Positions 18,528 through 26,728 of a stretch of 64,000 nt of DNA are shown here, piece after piece; position 1 is the stretch's first letter, and each line of letters begins with the position of its first letter. The notes under the pieces were generated by a model. The model saw only the letters and a program-made list of their open reading frames with translations. It was not told the DNA's origin and made no database searches. A program made the position numbers and the translations under genes. Source of the DNA: UBA11891 sp049890035 (GTDB taxonomy: Bacteria > Bacteroidota > Bacteroidia > Flavobacteriales > Flavobacteriaceae); NCBI GenBank assembly GCA_049890035.1, contig JBMHCG010000039.1:248001-312000 (forward strand). The letters run 5' to 3'.

Positions 18528-19269
18528 CATACCAACAAGACTAAATCATCAATCCATCCTCCTTTTAGAGGATGGATTTTGTTTTTGTACGCCCAATCAA
18601 AAGTCCTTTCACCAGTATAGTGATTTTGGCAGCACAAGTTCAGAGAGCGTTGTCAACTTTGTTTCCCAACAAAAAGAACTTTCCACCCTTCAATTGGTCC
18701 TTCTTCAGACGGCAACCGTTCTCGTGCCTGCTCTCATTTTTAAAGAAACATTACTGCCCACGTACTGGGATGCTTTCGATCATAGATCCAAAGACCATGA
18801 ACTACAGGTACAAGGGAGCACCAACGGATTGGTGAAATTTATTTATCAATCTCCAACGCCTCTCTATGAAAAATTAACTACCACATCCATAGGCCTTTCC
18901 GTCGTACCTGCATATGCTTTTTTATATGATCGCATTATGGAACAATCCCAAAATGATTTTTCCAAACAAATCTATGTGCATCTTTTTCGTGGTTACTTTG
19001 ATTTGTTCGTGACACAGGGTACACGGGTATTACTGAGCAATCGATTTCCACACCAAAATGAAGAAGACTTTATGTACTATTTGTTTTATGTCACGGAACA
19101 ACTTGAATTGGCTGAAAACCGCTGTACCGTTTTTTTTCTAGGAAAATACAATTCGTTTGACACCTATTACCGAGGCATAGAGAAATTTCAAAAAGAAATC
19201 CACTTCCTAGACACGCATTCAACTTCTCCTTTAGGTAATCAAGATCCAGCACCTTATTGGCATGCTTAG
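18508..19269 (+). CDS. DUF3822 family protein
   Basis: The 253-residue protein matches the Bacteroidota family DUF3822. Its beta-rich start (QSILLLEDGFCFCTPNQ) and a later segment (IYVHLFRGYFDLFVTQGTRVL) resemble the actin-like ATPase fold, as in other DUF3822 proteins. Biochemical function is unknown. There is no ATG in the N-terminal region; TTG at 18508 is the only plausible start that keeps the conserved beginning. It overlaps the preceding gene by 20 bases and rsmD by 8 bases, so the three are probably one transcript. A terminator-shaped hairpin lies within its first 25 codons. Confidence 0.78.
   Translation: MTPNSLNIPTRLNHQSILLLEDGFCFCTPNQKSFHQYSDFGSTSSESVVNFVSQQKELSTLQLVLLQTATVLVPALIFKETLLPTYWDAFDHRSKDHELQVQGSTNGLVKFIYQSPTPLYEKLTTTSIGLSVVPAYAFLYDRIMEQSQNDFSKQIYVHLFRGYFDLFVTQGTRVLLSNRFPHQNEEDFMYYLFYVTEQLELAENRCTVFFLGKYNSFDTYYRGIEKFQKEIHFLDTHSTSPLGNQDPAPYWHA
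18551..18587 (+). terminator. Terminator-shaped hairpin inside the DUF3822 start
   Basis: A perfect 11-base-pair inverted repeat (18551-18561 with 18568-18578) encloses the loop CTTTTA and is followed by TTGTTTTTG. It lies 24 bases after the stop codon of the preceding gene. It also encodes residues 15-24 of DUF3822. It may terminate part of the transcript or hide the next ribosome-binding region. Confidence 0.6.
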
Positions 19270-19807
19270 TTTTCGTGTTATATCGGGCCAATACAAAGGG
19301 CGGCGGTTTCAGGCTCCAAAAAATCTGCCGGTGCGTCCCACAACAGATCGGGCCAAGGAGGCCTTATTCAATATCCTAACCCATCAATTGGACTGGGAAC
19401 AAACGCATTTGTTGGATCTATATGCTGGAACAGGAAGCATCAGTTACGAATTTCTTTCACGAGGTGGAGCGCACAGCACCGCAGTGGACAACAATCGAAA
19501 CTGCATCCATTACATCCGTGACATATCCCAACAATTGGAACTCACTATACAGGCTGTCCAATGTGACGTCATTTCATTTTTAGAAAAAAACAAACAACCC
19601 TACGATTGGGTTTTTATGGATCCCCCCTTCTCCTTACCCCTATCACATTTTTCACAAGCCATTGCCTTGATCTTAAAAAGTGACTGGTTCGAAAAAGGTC
19701 TTTTAGTGGTTGAACATCCCCCTGGAATGGCATGGGAAGGAGAAATGTTTTGGGTGGAAAGCCGCCGCTACGGAGGCAGCCACTTTAGCTTTTTTTCTAA
19801 AGAATAA
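19262..19807 (+). CDS. rsmD: 16S rRNA (guanine-N2-) methyltransferase RsmD
   Basis: RsmD methylates G966 of 16S rRNA (E. coli numbering) on the small subunit. The 181-residue protein has the family start RVISGQYKGRRFQAP, then RPTTDRAKEALFNIL. The SAM-binding motif is LLDLYAGTGSISYEF and the catalytic motif is DPPF (VFMDPPFSLP). Length is normal. The ATG at 19262 overlaps the DUF3822 stop by 8 bases. It runs up to the 3' end of the convergent RNase P RNA gene. Confidence 0.94.
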   Translation: MLSFRVISGQYKGRRFQAPKNLPVRPTTDRAKEALFNILTHQLDWEQTHLLDLYAGTGSISYEFLSRGGAHSTAVDNNRNCIHYIRDISQQLELTIQAVQCDVISFLEKNKQPYDWVFMDPPFSLPLSHFSQAIALILKSDWFEKGLLVVEHPPGMAWEGEMFWVESRRYGGSHFSFFSKE

Positions 19808-19809
19808 AA

Positions 19810-20105
19810 AAGCAGGCCGATAAGCCGGATTCTGTCGTGTCTTATCATTTATCTGGGACGCCCATTACTGAACGCCTCTATCCGCCTACCCTTCTGCATT
19901 GGACGAGCAACCCAAAAATGCAGATATACTTGGCGTTTCACCGTATAGAGTTTACCGATTTCACTACAGCCGAACTGTACTTGCTTTCTGTTGCACTGGT
20001 CCGCTTTCCGAAGAAAGGACGGGTGTTACCCGCTATACTGCTCTATGGTGTCCGGACTTTCCTCCCTTCGCCCAAAGACGAACAGCGATAAGATAGCCTG
20101 CTTCC
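19810..20105 (-). ncRNA. rnpB: RNase P RNA, bacterial class A
   Basis: On the minus strand the sequence contains the universally conserved segments GAGGAAAGTCCGG near the 5' end and ACAGAATCCGGCTTA near the 3' end, which pair as the P4 core. The termini pair as helix P1 (20097-20104 with 19810-19817). The RNA is about 296 bases long, normal for class A. It is the catalytic part of the enzyme that trims the 5' ends of tRNA precursors. A T-rich tail (TTTTTTATTC) after P1 would act as terminator. Apparent plus-strand frames over this stretch are not genes. Confidence 0.97.
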
Positions 20106-20108
20106 ATA

Positions 20109-20140
20109 CAAAGGTAGGTATTGTTAATAATTCTAACGAA
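20109..20140 (-). promoter_or_regulatory. rnpB promoter
   Basis: On the minus strand, TTCG at 20140-20137 (one mismatch to TTTG), a 20-base spacer, and a perfect -7 element TACCTTTG at 20116-20109. The predicted start is within a base or two of the RNA's 5' end at about 20104. Promoter and RNA end therefore support each other. Confidence 0.78.
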
Positions 20141-20179
20141 GTTTTTACATCTTCCAAAGAAGTCAAAAAAGGCAATCCG

Positions 20180-20187
20180 TATATTTG
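20180..20187 (+). promoter_or_regulatory. -7 element (TATATTTG) abutting the dnaX start
   Basis: A perfect TAnnTTTG ends 2 bases before ATG 20190 and 5 bases before ATG 20193. No -33 TTTG lies 19-21 bases upstream. If active, the dnaX message would be essentially leaderless. Confidence 0.45.
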
Positions 20188-20192
20188 TTATG

Positions 20193-21943
20193 ATGGCAAC
20201 ACCACAGTCTCCATATATCGTTTCGGCACTAAAATACCGACCCCAAGAATTTTCAGAAGTGGTTGGTCAGGAAGCCATCACCCAAACCTTGGAAAAGGCC
20301 ATTGAACAAAACAAACTCGCACAAGCATTACTTTTTTGCGGCCCCCGTGGGGTGGGAAAAACTACCTGTGCCCGTATTCTGGCCAAAAAGATCAATGAAG
20401 AGAAACAAGAGGGAAAGAACCAAGATTTTGCATTCAATATTTTTGAGTTGGATGCTGCCTCCAATAATACGGTTGACGACATTCGAAGTTTAAACGAACA
20501 AGTCAGAATACCCCCCCAAGTGGGAACACACAAAGTGTATATCATTGATGAAGTACACATGCTTTCTTTGGCCGCTTTTAATGCTTTTCTAAAAACCTTA
20601 GAAGAGCCCCCAGCCCACGTTATTTTTATCTTGGCCACAACCGAGAAACACAAAATAATCCCTACGATTTTATCGCGTTGTCAAATTTATGACTTCAAAA
20701 GAATGAGCGTAGCGGATATCAAATCCCATTTACAGAATATTGCTTCGGATAAAGGCATAGCGGTTGAAGATGAAGCCCTCTACTTAATAGCACAAAAAGC
20801 GGACGGTGCCATGCGCGATGCACTGTCATTGTTCGATCGTATGGTAGCCCACTCACAAGAGCGACTCACCACTCATTTTGTTGCTGAAAATCTAAATATC
20901 GTAAGTACTGACACCTACTTTGAACTGACCGATCTCCTAACACAACAGAACATACCTGAACTGCTAATCCAATTGGACAATATCTTAAGTCGTGGTTTTG
21001 AAGGAACCCAATTTCTTGAGGGATTGGCTACCCATTTTCGTGAACTATTGGTTTGTAAAGATCCAAAAACCCTCCCTTTATTGACCGTATCAAAACAAAC
21101 GGCCCAACGTTTTCAAGAACAATCAGAGCCTTTATCACTCCCCTATCTGCTCCATCAATTGGAAATCATTCAGGAACATCAAGCAAAATACAAATCCGTA
21201 CGAAACAAGCGTTTGCATTTGGAATTATGTACCATGCAATTGGCATCTTCAGCATTGACTGGTGAAAAAAAAAAGCCTACTTAATATCCGGACAGCGGTT
21301 CCAGGCTAGAAAAGTTGCTTCAACAAAACGTATTGAAAAAAACAAATCTGAATCAGTACAAACTTTCAAAAACGAAATTCCTGTAGCGGAAACAAAGCCT
21401 AAGGAGACCACTGAACCATCCTACCAAACCAAGACGCCCCTTCAATCTTCCAATCAAATAAACAAAAATGTCCTGTCGTCCGAGCAAGGAAGTGTTTCAC
21501 GATTGTCGCTTTCCAGTATACGTCTCAAAAAAGAAGCGCATCAGAAAAATATGAAGGCACCAGAGGAAGTGGTTTTAAATACTGAATTTACCTTTGAAAT
21601 GTTTGAAGAATACTGGAAAAAATATACCCAAATAAAACAAAAAGAGGGCCAAAATAATATTGCTGCACTCTTTTCTATTGCAGATTTAGAAATGGAATCG
21701 GCAAATAAAATTCGAGTTACCATTCCCAGTGAAATCAACAAAGTAGAATTAGAAAAAGAATTTTTTAAATTCAAACCCTATTTAGCCAAAGAACTAAAAA
21801 ACAATCAAATACAATTTCACATTCGAGTAGCTCCAGAAGAAAGCAAAGAATTTTATATTACCACCCAAGAAAAATACCAGAAGCTACTTGAAATTAATCC
21901 AACAATCGCCGAGCTTCGCGATAAACTTGATTTAGATATTTAA
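20193..21943 (+). CDS. dnaX: DNA polymerase III gamma/tau subunit, with -1 frameshift
   Basis: DnaX is the clamp-loader ATPase and replisome organiser. The N-terminal AAA+ part has Walker A GPRGVGKTT near residue 50, the DEVHML motif, and the arginine-finger region LSRCQIYDFKR. The zinc-binding cysteines of the E. coli protein are absent, which I recall as normal in flavobacteria. The zero frame stops at 21282-21284, giving a 363-residue gamma-like product ending GEKKKPT. The -1 frame continues open from the ten-A run to 21943 and supplies the tau C-terminal domain, giving a 583-residue protein. The C-terminal frame has no start of its own that would make a sensible protein. The gene is immediately followed by miaE. 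Confidence 0.9.
21265..21275 (+). other. Slippery A10-G site in dnaX
   Basis: Ten consecutive A's (21265-21274) followed by G. In the zero frame the last seven bases of this tract (21269-21275) read A AAA AAG, the same heptamer and phase used for -1 ribosomal frameshifting in E. coli dnaX. The zero-frame stop follows three codons later. A run this long can also cause transcriptional slippage, as known for Thermus dnaX. Confidence 0.75.
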
Positions 21944-21952
21944 ATAACAATC

Positions 21953-22537
21953 ATGTTAGGACTCAAACTACCAACTGATCCTCGCTGGGTCAACATCGTT
22001 GAAAAAAATATCGACGAAATACTCACAGACCATGCCTACTGTGAGCAAAAAGCAGCCAACAGTGCTATTTCTCTAATCATTAGCTTCCCAGAATACAGTG
22101 AATTGGTCACTGCTATGACAGATTTGGCACAAGAAGAAATGAGTCATTTCAAAATGGTTCATGAATTGCTGTTGAAACGAGGATTTGTTTTGGGACGTGA
22201 ACGCAAAGACGCTTACGTTCGTGCTTTGCAACAATTTTTCCCTAAAGGAGGCGCACGAGAAACACACTTGGTTCATCGACTGCTTGTTGCAGGTCTGATA
22301 GAGGCAAGGAGCTGTGAACGATTTAGGCTTTTATCCGAGGAATTAGAAGACAATGAGCTACGTAAATTCTATCGTAAATTAATGATTAGTGAAGCACACC
22401 ATTATACTTTGTTTTTAAAACTGGCACGAAAGTATGCCCCCGCAACTATCGATGTGGACGCCAAATGGCAATCCCTCTTGTCTTTCGAAGCCGAATTGAT
22501 GAGAGATTTAGGTACCCAAGAAACAATCCACGGATAG
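21953..22537 (+). CDS. miaE: tRNA-(ms2io6A)-hydroxylase
   Basis: MiaE is a di-iron enzyme that hydroxylates the isopentenyl side chain of modified A37 in tRNA. The 194-residue protein is all-helical, with iron ligands recognisable as AQEEMSHFKMVHE (about 60) and SEAHHYTLFL (about 147). EARSCERF also matches the family. The ATG at 21953 lies 9 bases after the dnaX stop, so both are probably on one transcript. It ends directly against the end of convergent ppx with no intervening base. Confidence 0.92.
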   Translation: MLGLKLPTDPRWVNIVEKNIDEILTDHAYCEQKAANSAISLIISFPEYSELVTAMTDLAQEEMSHFKMVHELLLKRGFVLGRERKDAYVRALQQFFPKGGARETHLVHRLLVAGLIEARSCERFRLLSEELEDNELRKFYRKLMISEAHHYTLFLKLARKYAPATIDVDAKWQSLLSFEAELMRDLGTQETIHG

Positions 22538-23437
22538 CTAGTTAGAGGTTCCCTTTATTTCTTGAAACATATTTTGAATCATTCCATCTACTAGGCCAGC
22601 TTTCGGAACATAAATTCGTGTAGCACCACACCAACCCATGGCTCTCAGGTAGATTTGTGTAGCGGGAAGAATTACGTCTGCCCGATCCGGATTCAATTCA
22701 AATTTCAGAACTCTTTCTTCATAAGAAAGACTTTCTAATTGATGATAAATACTACTTAGTGCAACTAATGAAAGGGGCTTTCCTTCTTTGGTTTGTGTCA
22801 ATTTTATCAATTTATTAATATTTCCACCCGTTCCCAAAACAGCAATTTTCTCATACGCATCTGTGTGTTTGACAATCCATTCTTTTACTTCCTCCCAGAT
22901 ACGTTCAGAGACTAGATTATTAAGCAGTCTCACGGTTCCTAGTTTAAATGATTTAGACGCGGTACGCTCCCCATTGCGAAGTACGCTAAATTCTGTGCTT
23001 CCGCCGCCTACATCTACATATAAAAAAGTCTTTCGTCCTACCCCCGTTCCAGCCAACGAATTGGAAGAAATAATTTCCGCTTCCCGACGCCCATCAATTA
23101 CTTCGATATGAATACCTGTTTTTTCTTTGATTTGGGTCACTACCCAATGGGTATTGCTCGCCTCTCTTAATGCGGACGTAGCATAAGCTCGGAACTGACT
23201 CACCTCATGTACTTTCATAATTTGTTTAAACGCTTTAAATGCACGAATCATTCGTTTTACATTTCGTGATGATATTTCACCTACCGTAAAGGAATCTTCT
23301 CCCAATCGGATGGGTACACGAACCATGGAGTTTTTATGAAAGCGCGGTGGGTTTGAATCAGAAAAAACAACATTTGCCACCAGCATTCGAATGGCATTAG
23401 ACCCTATATCAATAGCTGCAAATTTTTTTAACTGCAC
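22538..23437 (-). CDS. ppx: Exopolyphosphatase, Ppx/GppA family
   Basis: This enzyme belongs to the ASKHA fold family that releases phosphate from polyphosphate or hydrolyses pppGpp. The 299-residue protein has the phosphate-1 motif AAIDIGSNAIRMLV at the N-terminus and YVDVGGGSTEFSVL near residue 135. It is the short form without the C-terminal HD domain of E. coli Ppx. The start is GTG at 23435-23437, the only start that keeps the conserved beginning. It overlaps the end of ppk1 by 10 bases, so synthesis and degradation of polyphosphate are encoded together. Confidence 0.92.
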   Translation of the reverse strand: MQLKKFAAIDIGSNAIRMLVANVVFSDSNPPRFHKNSMVRVPIRLGEDSFTVGEISSRNVKRMIRAFKAFKQIMKVHEVSQFRAYATSALREASNTHWVVTQIKEKTGIHIEVIDGRREAEIISSNSLAGTGVGRKTFLYVDVGGGSTEFSVLRNGERTASKSFKLGTVRLLNNLVSERIWEEVKEWIVKHTDAYEKIAVLGTGGNINKLIKLTQTKEGKPLSLVALSSIYHQLESLSYEERVLKFELNPDRADVILPATQIYLRAMGWCGATRIYVPKAGLVDGMIQNMFQEIKGTSN

Positions 23438-25482
23438 TGTTGGACAAGATTTTCTATGTAGGAATAAATGACTTGTTGCGAGCGTGTTGTTTTCGCTGTA
23501 TTGGAATTCAGCTGATTTTGGACGGAACCGTTAATACGCCTTCCCTTGACGTTGTCCTGCCAACCAATGGCAAAGGAGTCTTGAATTTGTTGTTGCAAAT
23601 CCAAAGCATAAATAGGACAGGCTACCTCTACCCTATTTTCAATGTTTCGAGTCATCATATCTGCTGAGGAAATATAAATTTTTGGTTGGCCAGCATTTTC
23701 AAAAATAAAAACACGACTGTGTTCCAAAAAACGATCAATAACCCCCAGAACTTCAATGGTTTCACTCATTCCTTTAATCCCTGGTATCAAACAACAGATC
23801 CCACGTATCATCAATTGAATGGGAACTCCTGCTCTACTGGCTTCGTAAAATTTATCAATAATTTTGTAGGATGTTAGATTGTTTAGTTTCATTTTGATAC
23901 CCGACGGCAAGCCAGCTTTTTTGTTGGCTATCTCTTGATCAATCAAACGCATCACTGATGTACGTGTATAGTGGGGTGAAACTATCAAATGTTTATATGT
24001 TTTCAATTTGTAATTCACCTCCAAAAAATTGAATACTTTATTGACTTCTTTTAATATTTTTTGATTGAACGTAAATAGGGTAAAATCGGTATATACTTTT
24101 GCCGTTGATTCATTGAAATTACCGGTACTTATGAAGCCATAGCGCTTGATTTTTTTCTTTTCCAAACGCTCAATGACACAGATTTTTGCATGGACTTTTA
24201 AACCGGGAACACCAAAAATCAATTGGATTCCAGCAGCTTCTAACTTATTGGCCATTTCGATATTGTTTTCTTCATCGAAACGAGCTTGCAGTTCAATTTG
24301 GACCAAAACTTTTTTCCCATTTTTAGAAGCATTGATCAACGCACTGACGACATGTGATAATTTAGAAAGACGATATACTGTTAATTTAATGGCCTGCACC
24401 CTGGGATCCAAAGCAGCCTCACGCAAAAATTTGACCACATAGGAAAAGTCTTGATACGGAGTATGCAATAAATAATCCTGTTTTTGGATTCGTTTTAAAA
24501 TGGGCTGTTCTATGTTGAGTCCAGCAACTGGAAGGGGTTCGATGGGATCGTACAAAAGATCATTGCGCCCCAGACTCGGAAACTTCATATAGTCCCGGCG
24601 GTGGTGATACCGACCCCCTGGTATGAGACTGTCCGTACTTGTTACTTTGAGTTTTTGCATGACAAAATCCAATGTATCCTTGCCGATGGTATTGTCGTAT
24701 ACCATTCGAACCGGGTCGCTAAACATACGGTCTTTGACACTCTCAGAAATCTTATCTACATAACTTTTGGAGGCATCTTCTTCCAAGTCCAATTCTGCAT
24801 CCCGAGTGACCTTTATCATATGCCCTTCAATAGACTGATAGTTGAAAAAACTAAAAATCAAATGAAAATGATATCGAATCAAGTCATCTAGTAACATAAT
24901 ATTTTGACGGCCGTCATCCAGTTTGGGTAAAACAATGAATCGATCCATCTCAGGTTTCAGTTCGATCAAAGCGTAGGTGGGTTCCGAATCTTTTTCCAGA
25001 GTCATTTTGACTGTTAAAAATGCGGTATTATCGGTGAAATCTTGAATCCGATCTTTCGCCAAAATAACAGTTACCAAGGCAGGGCTGACATGCTTTAAAA
25101 AATATTCGCGAAGAAAGGCATGCTCGGATTCCGAGACGTGTGTTTCGTCAATAAAATAAATATTTTCCTGCTGGAGATTTTGTTCGATGGCATTCAATAT
25201 TTCCAAACTCTGCTTTTGCAATCGAATAACTTTGCGCGTAATTTGTTCGAGTAAAGTTTCGGCTTTGATTCCCCCTAAAACCTTTTTACCAGACTTTTCT
25301 GATTGTGCAATACGTTTTACTGTAGCATAACGAACTTGGAAAAACTCATCCAAATTATTTGAGAAAATCCCAAGAAACCGGAGTCTTTCTATCAAAGGTA
25401 CTTTCGAATCAGCAGCTTCTTGCAATACCCGTGCATTAAAATCAAGCCAGCTGATTTCTCGATTGATGTATCGGTTTTCCAT
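23428..25482 (-). CDS. ppk1: Polyphosphate kinase 1
   Basis: PPK1 polymerises ATP gamma-phosphate into inorganic polyphosphate. The 684-residue protein has the N-terminal domain (RYINREISWLDFNARVLQEA), the head domain, and two phospholipase-D-like catalytic domains. The autophosphorylated histidine is about His431 in KVHAKICVIE, followed by GFISTGNFNESTAKVYTD. Length is normal. It is 6 bases after sixA and overlaps ppx, forming pdxH-sixA-ppk1-ppx in transcription order. Confidence 0.96.
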   Translation of the reverse strand: MENRYINREISWLDFNARVLQEAADSKVPLIERLRFLGIFSNNLDEFFQVRYATVKRIAQSEKSGKKVLGGIKAETLLEQITRKVIRLQKQSLEILNAIEQNLQQENIYFIDETHVSESEHAFLREYFLKHVSPALVTVILAKDRIQDFTDNTAFLTVKMTLEKDSEPTYALIELKPEMDRFIVLPKLDDGRQNIMLLDDLIRYHFHLIFSFFNYQSIEGHMIKVTRDAELDLEEDASKSYVDKISESVKDRMFSDPVRMVYDNTIGKDTLDFVMQKLKVTSTDSLIPGGRYHHRRDYMKFPSLGRNDLLYDPIEPLPVAGLNIEQPILKRIQKQDYLLHTPYQDFSYVVKFLREAALDPRVQAIKLTVYRLSKLSHVVSALINASKNGKKVLVQIELQARFDEENNIEMANKLEAAGIQLIFGVPGLKVHAKICVIERLEKKKIKRYGFISTGNFNESTAKVYTDFTLFTFNQKILKEVNKVFNFLEVNYKLKTYKHLIVSPHYTRTSVMRLIDQEIANKKAGLPSGIKMKLNNLTSYKIIDKFYEASRAGVPIQLMIRGICCLIPGIKGMSETIEVLGVIDRFLEHSRVFIFENAGQPKIYISSADMMTRNIENRVEVACPIYALDLQQQIQDSFAIGWQDNVKGRRINGSVQNQLNSNTAKTTRSQQVIYSYIENLVQQCS

Positions 25483-25488
25483 AGTTCT

Positions 25489-25974
25489 TTATTTCAAAAG
25501 CTGCTTTGGGAATCCCCATTCAGCCTGCCCATTTTGAATGGCTTGCCATTCGTTCTGCACAAAGATAAGTTTTACCCAAGCGGCGGTGGGTAAGTGTTGT
25601 ATTAAATTTTGTGAAAGTTCTGCTGCTAAAACACTTAATGCGGGATTGTGTCCCACCAGACAAACTGAAGATTGACTATCTGGTAATTCCCGTATTAAAG
25701 TTAATAAAGGGGCACTGTCAAAACGATACACTTCCTCCACTACACGGAGTCGCTCCATGGGTAACTGTAGCTGGTGAAGAACCAGGGTAGCAGTATGCAA
25801 AGCCCGGTTTGCTGAACTTGAGTAAAACATTTCCACATCCGAAAAAACCTCTTTACTCTGGTTCGCTACGGCTTGAATTCGGCGTATTCCTTTTTCAAGA
25901 AGCGGGCGATTTCTATCTTCCACGCTATATTCCCAGGATGACTTAGCGTGTCGCAATAAGAGAACCTTCTTCAT
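25489..25974 (-). CDS. SixA-type histidine phosphatase
   Basis: This is a small phosphohistidine phosphatase of the histidine phosphatase (phosphoglycerate-mutase-like) superfamily. The 161-residue protein begins with the RHG-type catalytic motif LLRHAKSSWE. It has the second histidine in LVGHNPALS near residue 114. The target is unknown; E. coli SixA acts on phosphotransfer proteins. It abuts pdxH without a gap and precedes ppk1 by 6 bases. A link with polyphosphate metabolism is suggested only by position. Confidence 0.87.
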   Translation of the reverse strand: MKKVLLLRHAKSSWEYSVEDRNRPLLEKGIRRIQAVANQSKEVFSDVEMFYSSSANRALHTATLVLHQLQLPMERLRVVEEVYRFDSAPLLTLIRELPDSQSSVCLVGHNPALSVLAAELSQNLIQHLPTAAWVKLIFVQNEWQAIQNGQAEWGFPKQLLK

Positions 25975-26628
25975 TTATGGGGCCAAACGTTTTGCTTCCC
26001 AAGACAGGTCAGCTTGTTGAACAAACAACAAACGGTCATGCAATCGATTGGGGCGCCCTTGCCAAAATTCTATAGCAAAGGGCCGTACCAAATAACCTCC
26101 CCAGTGGCGGGGTCGCTGTGGCACTTGGTTTGTATACTTTTCTTCTAATGCTTGGAGACGGTTTTCCAAAACAGAACGATCCGTAATGGGTTCGCTCTGT
26201 GGTGAAGCAAGAGCTCCCAACCGACTGCCCAACGGACGGGAATCGAAGTAGGCATCGGATATAGCATCTGCCAATTTATCTGCATCGCCTTTGATAATAA
26301 CTTGTCGCTGAAGGGCAGGCCAGAAAAAGCTGAGCCCCACCTGACTATTGGCAGCCATAGCCTGGCCTTTTTCACTTTTGTAATTGGTGTAAAAAACAAA
26401 TCCTTCCGCATCAAAATGTTTCAGCAATACAATACGAGCTTTGGGAAAACCATCGGTTCCTAATGTAACCAACGACATGGCATTGGCTTCAATGATATCG
26501 GGATGCTTTTCAGCACTAGCAAACCAGTCCTTGAATAGATCCAGAGGATGGTTCGATTTGCATGCATCATCCAAGCTGCCAAGGGTGTAGGACTGTCGTA
26601 AGTTGCCCAAATTTTGTTTTTTGTTCAT
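25975..26628 (-). CDS. pdxH: Pyridoxamine 5'-phosphate oxidase
   Basis: PdxH is an FMN enzyme that oxidises pyridoxine or pyridoxamine phosphate to the coenzyme pyridoxal phosphate. The 217-residue protein has typical segments: the substrate helix LRQSYTLGSLDD, ARIVLLKHFDAEGFVFYTNY (FMN-binding), and RPRHWGGYLVRPFAIEFWQG near the C-terminus. The start is the ATG at 26626-26628. The 100 bases before it hold a near-match to a -7 element (TACCTTGC), but no clear promoter. Confidence 0.96.
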   Translation of the reverse strand: MNKKQNLGNLRQSYTLGSLDDACKSNHPLDLFKDWFASAEKHPDIIEANAMSLVTLGTDGFPKARIVLLKHFDAEGFVFYTNYKSEKGQAMAANSQVGLSFFWPALQRQVIIKGDADKLADAISDAYFDSRPLGSRLGALASPQSEPITDRSVLENRLQALEEKYTNQVPQRPRHWGGYLVRPFAIEFWQGRPNRLHDRLLFVQQADLSWEAKRLAP

Positions 26629-26728
26629 AGATGCAAGGTAATAAATCCCAGATAGAGATATTCTCCTAGCTACGAAAACAGTAGATTATTCTTAGTGCCG
26701 TAAAAAACCTATACTGTGAAAAGCGATT

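Noticed and set aside
19837..20305. Several plus-strand open frames over 19837-20305
   Set aside because: They cover the RNase P RNA gene, whose conserved core is unmistakable.
21503..21943. Separate gene with TTG start encoding the dnaX C-terminal domain
   Set aside because: The open frame extends back without stops to the A10 tract in the -1 frame and matches the tau C-terminus, so it is part of dnaX rather than a gene of its own.
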